Shown: one piece after another, positions 16,019-25,789 of the stretch
Numbering within the stretch: the stretch's first letter is position 1
How the letters are laid out: each line of letters starts with the position of its first letter
DNA from: Bradyrhizobium sp. AUGA SZCCT0176
Lineage (GTDB): Bacteria; Pseudomonadota; Alphaproteobacteria; Rhizobiales; Xanthobacteraceae
Length of the DNA stretch: 64,000 bases
Direction of reading: 5' to 3'
Assembly: GCF_018130145.1 (NCBI RefSeq)
Contig: NZ_JAFCMB010000008.1
Location: 186,001 to 250,000, forward strand
Translations under genes and position numbers: made by a program
Notes under the pieces: model-generated
Database searches by the model: none
What the model was told of the DNA's origin: nothing
What the model saw: the letters and a program-made list of their open reading frames with translations, nothing else

Positions 16019-18208
16019 ATGCATGGCGGCGACACGCATCTCTGCAAGGCTTCCTTAGAATTGAACCCGACGACACGCATTGGCCCCCGACATCCGAAGC
16101 TCGCCGCCGGCGGATTCCGAGCCGCGCGATGGCTGGCTGCGAAGACGTTTGGCGCGGCCGGCTTTCACCAGCTCGGCTCGAAATTCACCGACGCGCGGAT
16201 CGCGCATGTGCGGGAGAAGCTGACGCGCGGGGAAACGGTTTATCTCGCCGGCCTCGGCGCGCCCGGCACGCACAATTCAGGCGTGGCGCTGGTCGAGGTG
16301 ACGCAGGCCCATGGCCCCCGCCTGATCCTCAACAACGAGGAAGAACGCTTTTCCGGCAACAAGCACACGACGGAATATCCGCGCGCCTCTGTTGATGCGA
16401 TGGTTGCAGCCTTGCGCGGGATCAGGCGCGACATCGGCGATGTCGACGCCTGGCTGACCAGCTGGGACTACCCGACACTGGCGGGAACACTGGCGCGCTC
16501 GGTGCTGGAAGAACTCCCGCAAAGCCTCAAGCTGCTGCGCACCACCGAAGCCGCGGGCTTCGACGGGCGGCGTCTCGACCAGATGACGCGCACGCCAAAG
16601 ATCCTTGCGAAACAACTGGGGCTTTCCGAACGCGTGCCGCTGATCTGCCTGCCGCACCACGACAACCATGCCTGGTTTTCCTATGCGGCGTCGCCCTTCC
16701 CCGACGATGGCGAGCCGGTTGCGGTCGCGGTGCTCGATGGCACCGGCGATCAGGGGTCGATCTCGCTTTATGTCGCTGAGAACGGCAAGATGCGCCGGCT
16801 GTACTGCAACGACAGCATGTTCGATTCACTGGGCGCGTTCTACAGCGTGATCTCTTCCACGCAGGGCGGCTGGACCTGGCTCTCCAGCGAGGGCCGTTAT
16901 ATGGGCGCGGCTGCCTGGGGCGACATGAACCGCGCGACAAATCCGTACTACGCGCGGCTGCGAAACGTCTTGCATTTCGGCGAAGCCGGCGAAGTCAGGC
17001 TCAACCGCGCGATGGCCAACTGGTATTGCGACCCGTTCGATAACCCTTACAAGACGGCCCTCACCGACATCCTTGGGCCACCGCTCAAGCCAGAGCAGCT
17101 CTGGAATCCCGACGCGGTGCTGCGTGTCGAGGACATCCATCACCGTCCCGACACAAAGGATCGCCTCGACAAGGCGGCCGCGACCCAATTGGTGTTCGAG
17201 GATGCCATGATCCACGTCGTCGATCACCTGTTGCGCATCACGGGCGCGAGCCGGCTGGTGCTCACCGGCGGCGTGGCGCTGAACGCGATCGGCAACATGC
17301 GCCTGCTCGAACATTTCGATGAAGCGTGGTTCGCCGGCGCCCAGCAGCGCAACGCGCGCCTACACCTGTGGGTGCCTCCGGTGCCCGGCGATCCCGGCGT
17401 CACCATCGGCGCCGCCTGGCTGTTCGCGCATCTGGCGGGCGCCCCGCGCGGCGCGCCGATGACGCATGCATTCTATTGCGGCTTGCCGCCGTCAAACGAA
17501 GCCATTGCGAGCGCGCTTGAAACCGATGACATCGCCTCGCAGCGCATCGGCGATCTCTCGACCGCTGATGGACGCGACGCCATCGCCGACCTGATGGCGT
17601 TCATGGTCGCGCAGGGCGGCGTGATCGCGCTGTATCAGGGCGCCGCCGAGACCGGGCCGCGCGCGCTCGGCCACCGTTCAATTCTTGCCAACCCCTGCGA
17701 TCCGCTGGCGCGCGAGCGGCTGAACGAGCGCGTCAAATACCGCGAGGCGATCCGCCCGCTGGCGCCGATGGCAACGCTGGAAGCTGCCCGGGAATTTTTT
17801 GAGTTGCTTCCGGGCGCCTCCGATGCCGGCTACAACGCCTACAATTACATGGTGCTGACGGCGCAATCGAAGCCGGGCGCGCGTGACAAAATTCCGGCGG
17901 TGATCCATGCCGACGGCACCGGCCGGATCCAGATCGTCAATGCGGATGACGATCCCCTCACCCATGCTTATCTGAAGGCGCTCGGCCGTCACGTCGGCGT
18001 CGAGATATCCGTCAACACGTCCTTCAATGTCGCCGGTCCAATCGCGCAGACGCCGCAGCAGGCCATCGACACGCTGCGCCGCTCCAAGGGGCTCGATGCC
18101 GTCGTGCTGGTCGCAGATGACGGCGCGGTTTATGCCGCCTGGCACGGCGGCGAGCGCGACAGCGGGCGATTTTCCGGCTGGTTAGCGCAGTGGAAGAGCC
18201 GCCGGTAA
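16019..18208 (+). CDS. Carbamoyltransferase, NodU/TobZ family
   Basis: Family hallmarks are THNSGVALVEV, LPHHDNHAWFSYAASPFPDD with the metal-binding histidines, TGGVALNAIGNMRL, and in the C-terminal domain ETGPRALGHRSILANP and KYREAIRPLAPMA. Such enzymes make carbamoyl-adenylate from carbamoyl phosphate and ATP and transfer the carbamoyl group to a hydroxyl of a sugar or antibiotic; NodU does this on Nod factor. With 729 residues it is longer than typical members (about 570-600), mainly by an N-terminal extension and internal insertions. The ATG at 16019 is the first ATG; TTG at 16010 or later in-frame starts are possible. It stands alone; glycan carbamoylation is inference. Confidence 0.85.
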   Translation: MHGGDTHLCKASLELNPTTRIGPRHPKLAAGGFRAARWLAAKTFGAAGFHQLGSKFTDARIAHVREKLTRGETVYLAGLGAPGTHNSGVALVEVTQAHGPRLILNNEEERFSGNKHTTEYPRASVDAMVAALRGIRRDIGDVDAWLTSWDYPTLAGTLARSVLEELPQSLKLLRTTEAAGFDGRRLDQMTRTPKILAKQLGLSERVPLICLPHHDNHAWFSYAASPFPDDGEPVAVAVLDGTGDQGSISLYVAENGKMRRLYCNDSMFDSLGAFYSVISSTQGGWTWLSSEGRYMGAAAWGDMNRATNPYYARLRNVLHFGEAGEVRLNRAMANWYCDPFDNPYKTALTDILGPPLKPEQLWNPDAVLRVEDIHHRPDTKDRLDKAAATQLVFEDAMIHVVDHLLRITGASRLVLTGGVALNAIGNMRLLEHFDEAWFAGAQQRNARLHLWVPPVPGDPGVTIGAAWLFAHLAGAPRGAPMTHAFYCGLPPSNEAIASALETDDIASQRIGDLSTADGRDAIADLMAFMVAQGGVIALYQGAAETGPRALGHRSILANPCDPLARERLNERVKYREAIRPLAPMATLEAAREFFELLPGASDAGYNAYNYMVLTAQSKPGARDKIPAVIHADGTGRIQIVNADDDPLTHAYLKALGRHVGVEISVNTSFNVAGPIAQTPQQAIDTLRRSKGLDAVVLVADDGAVYAAWHGGERDSGRFSGWLAQWKSRR

Positions 18209-18366
18209 GGTTGACAGGTTAGCTTAACCAGCGACTGCGATTGCGTCACGACCGCCGCGCGCTATCGTGCATGCAGTGGACGATTTGTTCGTCCCAACCC
18301 CTGTTAACTTCGCCGTCGGGCGATCATATTCCGCCCGGCAGCCTCGTTAAATCGTGAGCGCGCGCC

Positions 18367-18561
18367 ATGCATGTTGAAAGCCAGGAGCGGTTACGAATAT
18401 TGAGCCTCAGTCCGAAGCCCGCCTGGGCCGAAGTCTGGCACTTGCGGAAGATTTTCATTCCGCGGCGATCCATCACCGGACGGTTGCTGACCGGCCAGGT
18501 CTGGCGGCGTCATGACGGAAGGCGCTGGATCTACAAGAAATACACCGAACACACCGGCTAA
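18367..18561 (+). CDS. Small basic hypothetical protein, 64 aa
   Basis: The frame starts with ATG at 18367 and is rich in Arg, Lys and Trp (PRRSITGRLLTGQVWRRHDG). It has no signal peptide, membrane helix or Cys. It fills the gap between the carbamoyltransferase and the EamA transporter, ending 8 bp before the latter's stop. The tidy composition suggests a real small gene, but I recognise no family. Confidence 0.45.
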   Translation: MHVESQERLRILSLSPKPAWAEVWHLRKIFIPRRSITGRLLTGQVWRRHDGRRWIYKKYTEHTG

Positions 18562-18568
18562 GCGCCAT

Positions 18569-19498
18569 CTATCCGATAACAGCCGGCCGTCGAAATAACC
18601 CGAGCACCCGCCCGTCGATCAACAGAAGCGCGCTGCCGATCACCAGCGCGCCCGCGATCTCGCGCAGCGAAATCTCCTCGCCCAGCACCAAATAGCCGAG
18701 CACGATAGCGGTGACCGGAATCAACAGCGTCACCAGCATGACGTTGGTAGCGCCGGAGCGCCGCAGGATCTGGAAGAACACGATATAGGCTAGCGCCGTC
18801 GACAGGACAGCCAGACCGATCACCGCGAACCACGTCGCAACGCCTGGCATCGACAATTGCCAGGGACGTTCGACGAAGCCGGCGACAACCATCATCATGA
18901 TGCTCGAGGCCAGCAACTGGAACGTCGCCGTTCCCAGCGGCGGCGAGTTCGATAGCAGCCGTCGCGCCAGCAGCGCCGCCAAACCATAACTGAACGCGCC
19001 CGCAAGGCAGAGCAGGATGCCGATGCCCTGCCCGCTCCAAAATCCGTCGCCGTCAAAATTCCAGCCGCGCAGGATCACGACGCCGATCAGCCCCACGACG
19101 ACGCCGGCGATCCGCCGCGCCTGCAGCTTCTCCTCGCCGGCCGTCGCCATCACCACAACGGTAAACAACGGCGTGGTGGCGTTGAGGATCGAGGCCAGCC
19201 CGCTCGGGATAGTCGTCTGCCCCGCCACGATCAGCGAGAACGGCAATACGTTGTTGAAGAGCCCGATCGCGAAGAACGGCTTCCAGCCTGAAACCCCTTT
19301 GGGAAAATCGATCCGATAGATCCACAGCAAAGGCAGCAGGATGATCGAGGCCAGCGCCACGCGCAGCAGCACCAGTGTCAGCGGCGGCAATTCCCGCAGC
19401 ACCACGCCGTTGAAGAAGAACGAGCCGCCCCACAGGATCGAAAGCACGCCGAGCAGCGACCAGTCGCGGGCATCGATCCTGACATCATTAGCGGTCAT
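18569..19498 (-). CDS. DMT/EamA-family transporter
   Basis: The 309-residue protein has ten hydrophobic segments in two EamA repeats (first about 14-140 with WGGSFFFNGVVLRELPPLTL; second about 160-300 with SYGLAALLARRLLS). The drug/metabolite transporter superfamily moves small metabolites across the inner membrane; substrate is not predictable. It is followed upstream on the same strand by an unrelated dehydrogenase 79 bp away. Confidence 0.87.
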   Translation of the reverse strand: MTANDVRIDARDWSLLGVLSILWGGSFFFNGVVLRELPPLTLVLLRVALASIILLPLLWIYRIDFPKGVSGWKPFFAIGLFNNVLPFSLIVAGQTTIPSGLASILNATTPLFTVVVMATAGEEKLQARRIAGVVVGLIGVVILRGWNFDGDGFWSGQGIGILLCLAGAFSYGLAALLARRLLSNSPPLGTATFQLLASSIMMMVVAGFVERPWQLSMPGVATWFAVIGLAVLSTALAYIVFFQILRRSGATNVMLVTLLIPVTAIVLGYLVLGEEISLREIAGALVIGSALLLIDGRVLGLFRRPAVIG

Positions 19499-19577
19499 TG
19501 CGGCTCATATCTGCATTTGCTGCAGATCTATTCCAGCGCGCGAGTCTTTCCCACCCGATTCCCGAACGGAGGCGCGC

Positions 19578-20450
19578 CTATTTCGGGCGCGACACGATCT
19601 CGATCATCTTGCCTTCGTCGTCGTCGGGCGCGTAGGCCTTGGCGCGGTCGTAGGACTGCACCGCCGCGCGTCCCATGATCGGCGGCGCGGACAGCAGGCT
19701 TTCGGCCAACGCGACCGCGTAGGCTGCATCCTTCTGGCGCAATGCCGCGGTGAAGGTCGCACCGGCAAAATTGCGCTCCGCCATCCGCTTGGAATGCCGG
19801 ATCACCTGCGGGCTTGCGGCGACGCCGGTCTCAATCGCTTCCAGCACCAGCTTCATGTCGAGCCCGGCCTGCTCGGCGATCGCCAGCCCCTCGGCAATGC
19901 CGGCGATCTGGATCGCGCCCATCAGATTGTTGATCAGCTTGTAGACGGTGCCGGAACCGACGGCGCCGAAATGACGGATGGTGGTCGAGAGCGGCACCAG
20001 ATAGGGCCGCGCTAATTCAAGATCGGCGGGATCAGCCCCCACCAACAGCGTCAGCTTGCCCGCGGCCGCCGCATCCGGCAGGCCGGTCACCGGACTATCG
20101 ATGTAGATCAGTCCACGCGCGCCCAACACACCCGCCATGTGAAGCGCGTGCTGGTGGGACACCGTGGAGCATTCAATCGCCAGCGCGCCGGCCTTCATAT
20201 TGGCGGCGGCGCCATCCTTGGTGAGCCATACCTCGCGCGACGCGTTGTCGTCGGCGACCATGGTCACGACGGCATCGGCGTCAATCGCGGCATCCTCCGG
20301 CGACGTTGCCCATCGTGCGCCGCGTGCGATCAGATCTTCCGCCTTGGCCTTGCTGCGATTCCACACCGAGACGGTGAATCCCGCGTCGAGATAACGGCCG
20401 GCCATACCGTGGCCCATCCGTCCCAATCCGATGAAAGCAACTCTGGCCAT
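19578..20450 (-). CDS. NAD(P)-dependent beta-hydroxyacid dehydrogenase (HIBADH family)
   Basis: The 290-residue protein has the N-terminal dinucleotide motif FIGLGRMGHGMA (6-17), the substrate-site segment YIDSPVTGLPDAAAAGKLTLLVG (family pattern DAPVSGG), and catalytic Lys in GTVYKLINNLMGA. Members oxidise 3-hydroxyisobutyrate, tartronate semialdehyde or related compounds; the exact substrate is open. The family glycines of APVSGG are partly replaced (SPVTGLP), which may mark a different specificity. It lies directly downstream of prfB with 3 bp between them and may share its transcript. Confidence 0.87.
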   Translation of the reverse strand: MARVAFIGLGRMGHGMAGRYLDAGFTVSVWNRSKAKAEDLIARGARWATSPEDAAIDADAVVTMVADDNASREVWLTKDGAAANMKAGALAIECSTVSHQHALHMAGVLGARGLIYIDSPVTGLPDAAAAGKLTLLVGADPADLELARPYLVPLSTTIRHFGAVGSGTVYKLINNLMGAIQIAGIAEGLAIAEQAGLDMKLVLEAIETGVAASPQVIRHSKRMAERNFAGATFTAALRQKDAAYAVALAESLLSAPPIMGRAAVQSYDRAKAYAPDDDEGKMIEIVSRPK

Positions 20451-20453
20451 GGG

Positions 20454-21585
20454 TTAATCCACATCCTCGACCGAGCCCGGTCCGGTGCCGAACGCACGCT
20501 GTGCCAGCGTCGCGGCCATGAACTCGTCGAGATCGCCGTCGAGCACACCCGACGTGTCCGAGGTCTGCACACCGGTGCGCAAATCCTTGACCATCTGATA
20601 GGGCTGCAACACGTAGGAGCGGATCTGGTGGCCCCAGCCGATATCGGTCTTGGCGGCCTGATCGGCGGCGGCCTGCTCCTCGCGCTTCTTCAGCTCGATT
20701 TCGTAGAGCCGCGCGCGCAACATGTCCCAGGCCTGCGCGCGGTTCTTGTGCTGCGAGCGGCCGGCCTGACAGACCACGGCGACGCCGGTCGGAATATGCG
20801 TCAGCCGCACCGCGGATTCGGTCTTGTTGACGTGCTGACCACCGGCACCGCCCGATCGCATGGTGTCGGTGCGCACGTCGGACTCCGCGATGTCGATCTT
20901 GATGCTGTTGTCGACCACGGGAAAGATCGCGACCGACGAGAACGAGGTGTGACGGCGCGCGTTGGAATCATACGGCGATATCCGCACCAGCCGGTGCACG
21001 CCCGCCTCGGTCTTGAGCCAGCCATAGGCGTTGTGGCCCGAGATTTGGATGGTGGCGGATTTGATGCCGGCTTCTTCGCCTTGCGTCTCTTCCAGATATT
21101 CGATCTTGAAGCCGTGCTTCTCGGCCCAGCGCGTATACATGCGCAGCAGCATCTCGGCCCAGTCCTGGCTTTCGGTGCCGCCCGCGCCGGCATGGACTTC
21201 GAGATAGGAATCGAAACGGTCGGCCTCGCCCGACAGCAGCGCCTCGAGTTCGCGGCGCGCCACTTCCTTTTTCAGCGCCTTCAGCGCGTTCTCGGCTTCG
21301 GTGACGACACCGGCATCGTTCTCGGCTTCGCCGAGTTCGATCATCTCGACATTGTCGTTGAGCTCGCGCTCGACCTTGCCGATGCCCTGCAGCGCATCCT
21401 CCAGCGAGGTGCGCTCCTGCATCAGCTTCTGGGCCTTCTGCGGATCGTTCCAGAGATTGGGATCTTCGGCGAGCTTGTTCAGCTCGGCTAGACGTGCCGT
21501 GGACTGTTCGACGTCAAAGATGCCTCCTCAGCAGCCCGACTGACTGCTTGATCTCTTCAACGAGGCGTTCGACTTCGGCGCGCAT
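20454..21585 (-). CDS. prfB: Peptide chain release factor 2, with programmed +1 frameshift
   Basis: RF2 ends translation at UGA and UAA. The full protein needs a +1 shift: codons 1-23 run from ATG at 21585 to CTT at 21517, the in-frame TGA (21516-21514) is crossed by skipping the T at 21516, and reading continues from 21515 to 20454, giving 376 residues. The hydrolysis motif GGQ is in SGGAGGQHVNKTESAVRL. The stop-recognition tripeptide reads SPY (RISPYDSNARRHTSF) instead of SPF of E. coli RF2. The gene lies between mrcA and a dehydrogenase gene on the same strand. Confidence 0.96.
21513..21528 (-). promoter_or_regulatory. prfB: prfB autoregulatory +1 frameshift site
   Basis: On the minus strand AGGAGG CAT CTT TGA C contains a Shine-Dalgarno-like stimulator, the slippery CTT, and an in-frame UGA followed by C, as in the classical bacterial RF2 control site. 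Low RF2 makes ribosomes pause at UGA and shift +1. Confidence 0.95.
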
Positions 21586-21707
21586 GGTGTCTCTGATCTG
21601 CGGTGCAAACCGCTAACTATAGATGCTCGCAGGGATGTAGCGGCGTCTCTCACAAAGCGCAATCCGCCTGGGGTTTGGTCCCAAGCGGTTTCTTCACACC
21701 AACAAGC

Positions 21708-24221
21708 CTAGTACAGCCCGCCGGGCCGCATGATGTGGCCGGTGTCAGGCGACTGATATCCCCCCTGATATCCGGCCGGATATCCCTGTGGGGCGCGCCC
21801 ATCGGCATCCGCCACGCCAATGACGGAGTAATTGTCCGGCGGCGCGGTACCCGGCTTGAAGGCCTCCAGGATGGTCCGGCCGCCTTCGCCGGGACCTGCG
21901 CGCATGCCGCTCTTGGCATCGACGCGAACCAGCTTGATTCCGGCAGGCACCTTGAAGGGGATCGCGGCCTTGTCGGCGAGCGCGAGCTTGAGGAAGTCGC
22001 GCGCGATCGGCGCGGCCAGCGCGCCGCCGGTCGCCTTGCCGCCGAGAGTGCGCGGCTTGTCGTAGCCGACATAGATGCCGACCACGAGGTCCGGCGAGAA
22101 GCCGATGAACCAGGCATCTTTGGCGTCGTTGGTGGTTCCGGTCTTGCCGGCGATCGGCTTGCCGACTTCCTTCACGACCGTCGCGGTGCCGGCCTGCACG
22201 ACATATTCCATCATCGAGGTGATCTGATACGCCGTCATCGGATCGAGCACCTGCTCGCGGCGGTCGACCAGTTGCGGTTCGGGCTGATTCTTCCAGCCGC
22301 CGGGCGCGTCGCAACCACGGCATTCGCGCGCGTCATGCTTGAAGATCGTATGGCCGTAACGGTCCTGGATGCGGTCGATCAAGGTCGGCTTCACGCGGCG
22401 GCCGCCATTGGCGAACATCGAATAGGCCGTGACCATGCGCATGACCGTGGTTTCACCGGCGCCGAGCGAATAGGACAGATAGTTCGGCAGTTCGTCGTAA
22501 ACGCCGAAGCGCCGTGAATATTCGCCGATCAGCGGCATGCCGATGTCCTGCGCCAGCCGCACCGTCACCGTATTGAGCGATTGCCGCAGCGCGTTGCGCA
22601 GCGTCACCGGACCGTTGTATTTGCCGGACGAATAGTTTTCCGGGCGCCACACGCCGGCGCCCTGCCCCTGATCGATTTCGATCGGCGCGTCGACCACGAC
22701 GGTCGACGGCGTGTAGCCATTATCCATGGCCGCCGAATAGACCAGCGGCTTGAACGAGGAGCCCGGCTGCCGGTAGGCCTGCGTCGCGCGGTTGAATTGG
22801 CTTTGGTCGAACGAGAACCCGCCGACCATGGCCAGCACGCGGCCGGTCCATGGGTCCATCGCCACCATCGCACCCGACACTTCAGGCAATTGGCGCAGCC
22901 GGTACTGCCCCTCAACCGGATTGCCGTCCTTGCCGAACAGGGGATCGACATAAATCACATCGCCCGGCGCCAGCACTTGCGCGACCGATGTCGGCGTCCT
23001 GCCCTTGGTCGGCCCCGACGCCGCCTTGGCCCATTTGACGCCATCGATCGTGATGATGCCGGTCTGCCGTTGCTTGGCGACGGCGCCGCCAAGCTCGCGG
23101 CCCGGCTGGAACCCGACCCGCGCCGACTGGTCGCTGGTCTCCAGCACCACAGCCATCCGCCAGGGCGCGATATCGCCCAGCGCTTTGACGTCGGCCAGCT
23201 TCACGCCCCAGTCGCCGGAAATGTCGAGCTTGCTTGGCGCACCCCGCCAGCCCTGCGCCTCATCGTAATTGACCATGCCGGCCGCCATGGTCTTGCGCGC
23301 CATCACCTGCATCTTCGGGTCGAGCGTCGCCCGGACCGAGAGGCCGCCTTCATAGAGCTTCTTTTCGCCGTAGCGTTCGAAGATGTCGCGCCGGACTTCC
23401 TCGGCGAAATATTCGCCGGCGAAGATATGCGCGCCAGTACCGCGGCTGGTGACGAGGAGCTGATCCTTGCGCGCCTTGTCGGCATCGGCCTGCTTGATCC
23501 AGCCGTTTTCGACGAGACGATCGACGACGTAGTTGCGGCGCTCGATCGCGCGGTCGCGGTTGCGCACCGGATGCAGCGCCGCCGGCGCTTTCGGCAGCGC
23601 CGCCAGATACGAGGCTTCCGAGATCGTGAGTTCGTTCACCGACTTGTCGAAATAGACCAGCGACGCCGCGGCGATGCCGTAGGCGCCGAGGCCGAGATAG
23701 ATTTCATTGAGATAGAGTTCGAGGATGCGGTCCTTCGAATAGGCGCGCTCGATGCGCATCGCCAGCAAGGCTTCCTTGATCTTGCGGGCGAAGGAGACCT
23801 CGTTGGTCAACAGGAAATTCTTTGCGACCTGCTGGGTGATGGTCGACGCACCCTGCGGCCGGCGGTTGGAACCGTAGTTCTGCGCATACAGCACCGCCGC
23901 GCGCGCCATGCCGGTGAAGTCGATGCCGCCATGCTCGTAGAAGTTCTTGTCTTCGGCCGCGAGGAACGCGTTGATGACGAGCTTCGGCACCGCCTGGATC
24001 GGCAGATAGAGCCGACGCTCCTTGGAATACTCGCCGAGCAGCGCGCCGTCGGAGGCGTGCACGCGCGTCATCACGGGCGGTTCATAATCCTGAAGCTGCG
24101 AATAGTCCGGCAAGTCCTTGGAGAAATGCCAGATCGCGCCGGCAACGCCGGCGACGCCAACCAGGAACACCACGGTTCCGGCGGCGAACAAGAAACCCAA
24201 AAACCGCACCAGCAAGCGCAT
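21708..24221 (-). CDS. mrcA: Penicillin-binding protein 1A, bifunctional
   Basis: The 837-residue class A PBP has one N-terminal membrane helix (about 8-32). A GT51 glycosyltransferase domain (about 55-235) carries EDKNFYEHGG and QGASTITQQVAKNFLL. A middle region (about 310-430) may be an OB-like domain. The C-terminal transpeptidase has SSFK in RQPGSSFKPLVY, SLN in LRQSLNTVTVRLA and KTGTTNDAKDAWFIGF. It polymerises and cross-links peptidoglycan in the periplasm. It sits in the conserved order amiC-mrcA-prfB, all on the minus strand, with 239 bp between amiC and mrcA that must hold its promoter. Confidence 0.96.
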   Translation of the reverse strand: MRLLVRFLGFLFAAGTVVFLVGVAGVAGAIWHFSKDLPDYSQLQDYEPPVMTRVHASDGALLGEYSKERRLYLPIQAVPKLVINAFLAAEDKNFYEHGGIDFTGMARAAVLYAQNYGSNRRPQGASTITQQVAKNFLLTNEVSFARKIKEALLAMRIERAYSKDRILELYLNEIYLGLGAYGIAAASLVYFDKSVNELTISEASYLAALPKAPAALHPVRNRDRAIERRNYVVDRLVENGWIKQADADKARKDQLLVTSRGTGAHIFAGEYFAEEVRRDIFERYGEKKLYEGGLSVRATLDPKMQVMARKTMAAGMVNYDEAQGWRGAPSKLDISGDWGVKLADVKALGDIAPWRMAVVLETSDQSARVGFQPGRELGGAVAKQRQTGIITIDGVKWAKAASGPTKGRTPTSVAQVLAPGDVIYVDPLFGKDGNPVEGQYRLRQLPEVSGAMVAMDPWTGRVLAMVGGFSFDQSQFNRATQAYRQPGSSFKPLVYSAAMDNGYTPSTVVVDAPIEIDQGQGAGVWRPENYSSGKYNGPVTLRNALRQSLNTVTVRLAQDIGMPLIGEYSRRFGVYDELPNYLSYSLGAGETTVMRMVTAYSMFANGGRRVKPTLIDRIQDRYGHTIFKHDARECRGCDAPGGWKNQPEPQLVDRREQVLDPMTAYQITSMMEYVVQAGTATVVKEVGKPIAGKTGTTNDAKDAWFIGFSPDLVVGIYVGYDKPRTLGGKATGGALAAPIARDFLKLALADKAAIPFKVPAGIKLVRVDAKSGMRAGPGEGGRTILEAFKPGTAPPDNYSVIGVADADGRAPQGYPAGYQGGYQSPDTGHIMRPGGLY

Positions 24222-24460
24222 GATCGAAGTTCCGTTCCAACCCTTGCGCCGTGACTTTCGGCGTCTGCCTTGCCATCAAAATCCAAGCGCTCAAGCCCTC
24301 GCCCAACGGACGGCCGTTGCGCGTACCAAAACGGGCCGACGGACAATAATGGCCGATTCCGAAGACCCTGCGGTCGTTTTCTATACCGCTGCCGCTGTGG
24401 CCAAACTAGGGCTTCCTCCATGGCATCGCGTGCATTTAATCAGCATTTTCATACGGCTTT

Positions 24461-25789
24461 TCATTTGCCGGGCCCGGCGGTTGCCAGCCGTTTGGCGAAA
24501 AATGCATCAATCGCCTGCGCCATCGATCCGACGGTCTTGTTCCGCCAGTTCTCCGACATCAGGAGTTCGAGGTCGCCCTTGTTCGAGACATAGCCGAGTT
24601 CGACCAGCACCGAGGGCACGTCCGGCGCCTTCAAGACGCGGAAGCCGGCAGATTTCAACGGGTGCTTGTGCATCCGCACCGTGGTCTTCATCTCGCCCAT
24701 CAAGATGCGGGCGAACCGGTTTGAAAACGTTCGGGTCTCGCGCTGCGCCAGGTCGATCAGGATGTCGGCCACTTCGGTCGGCTCGTCGGTGAGATTGACG
24801 CCGCCAATGGCGTCCGACTTGTTCTCGGCCTCGGCCAGCCGCTCGGCTTCAGCATCGGAGGCCTTGTCAGACAAGGTGTAGATGGTGGCGCCGTGGGCAT
24901 CGCCCTCGCGCCGCGGCAGGGCGTCGGCATGGATCGAGACGAACAGCGCGGCCGACTGGGTGCGTGCGACCTTCACGCGGTCGTTCAACGGAATGAACGT
25001 ATCGTCCGTACGGGTCATGACGACGCGGTATTTGCCCGATTTCTCGATGCGATCGCGCAGCGCGAGGCCAAATCCGAGCACCAGATTCTTTTCCATCTCG
25101 CCGCCGGCCTGGGTGCCGTTGTCGATGCCGCCATGACCGGGATCGATCACGATCAGGGGACGGGTATCCTGCGCCTGTGCGGGCTTTGCCGCCGCCGCGG
25201 CATCGTCCGGCCCGACCGCGGCATTGGCCGCCGCAATCGCGGGCCTCAGTTCAGGGCGATTCTCGGGCGCCAGCAACTGCACGAAGGCGGTCCGGTCTAC
25301 CTCTTCCAGCTCCAGCACCAGCCGCGGCGGCTGGTCGTTGGCCGCCTCCAGCACATAGGATTTCGCGACCTTGGCCGGTCCCGTCAGGTCGAACACGATT
25401 CGCGAACCGCCCGGCATGACAAGGCCATAGCGGAACGCCTTGACCAGCCCGCGCCCCGTGCTGCCGGTGCCCGCGGCCAGCTTGAAGCTGACCTGGGGAA
25501 TATCAACGACCACGCGATAGGGATCGGCCAGCGCAAAGGCGCGAAACTGGATCGGCCTGTCGAGATCGAGGACGAAGCGGGTTTGTTTGCTATCGCCGGC
25601 CAGCCTTGCATCGGAGGCGACCGGAAAATTCGAGGCGGCGACCGGGGTTGGACTGGGGGCACTTGCCGCAGCGGGACCAGGCGCAGGCCCCTGCGCCGCG
25701 CTCGGGGTGATGAAATTGGCACACAGCAATGCTGCGGCGCACAACAGGCCGCGCCCCAGCAAAACCCGGTGATTTGCGCGGTTAGCCAA
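24461..25789 (-). CDS. amiC: N-acetylmuramoyl-L-alanine amidase with AMIN domain
   Basis: The 442-residue periplasmic amidase cleaves the amide between muramic acid and the stem peptide during cell separation. After a signal peptide (about 1-33) comes an AMIN domain (about 60-170) for envelope targeting, an Ala/Pro linker, and an Amidase_3 catalytic domain (about 212-435). Zinc ligands are H in DPGHGG, E in GEMEKN and H in SIHADA, with the catalytic E in VELGYVSN. No ATG fits the start; TTG at 25789 has GGAGG at good distance. It is divergent from rne. Confidence 0.95.
   Translation of the reverse strand: MANRANHRVLLGRGLLCAAALLCANFITPSAAQGPAPGPAAASAPSPTPVAASNFPVASDARLAGDSKQTRFVLDLDRPIQFRAFALADPYRVVVDIPQVSFKLAAGTGSTGRGLVKAFRYGLVMPGGSRIVFDLTGPAKVAKSYVLEAANDQPPRLVLELEEVDRTAFVQLLAPENRPELRPAIAAANAAVGPDDAAAAAKPAQAQDTRPLIVIDPGHGGIDNGTQAGGEMEKNLVLGFGLALRDRIEKSGKYRVVMTRTDDTFIPLNDRVKVARTQSAALFVSIHADALPRREGDAHGATIYTLSDKASDAEAERLAEAENKSDAIGGVNLTDEPTEVADILIDLAQRETRTFSNRFARILMGEMKTTVRMHKHPLKSAGFRVLKAPDVPSVLVELGYVSNKGDLELLMSENWRNKTVGSMAQAIDAFFAKRLATAGPGK

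Noticed and set aside
20139..21491. 450-codon plus-strand frame
   Set aside because: It runs antisense through prfB and the dehydrogenase, both clear genes.
22581..24254. 557-codon plus-strand frame
   Set aside because: Antisense of mrcA; a high-GC artefact.
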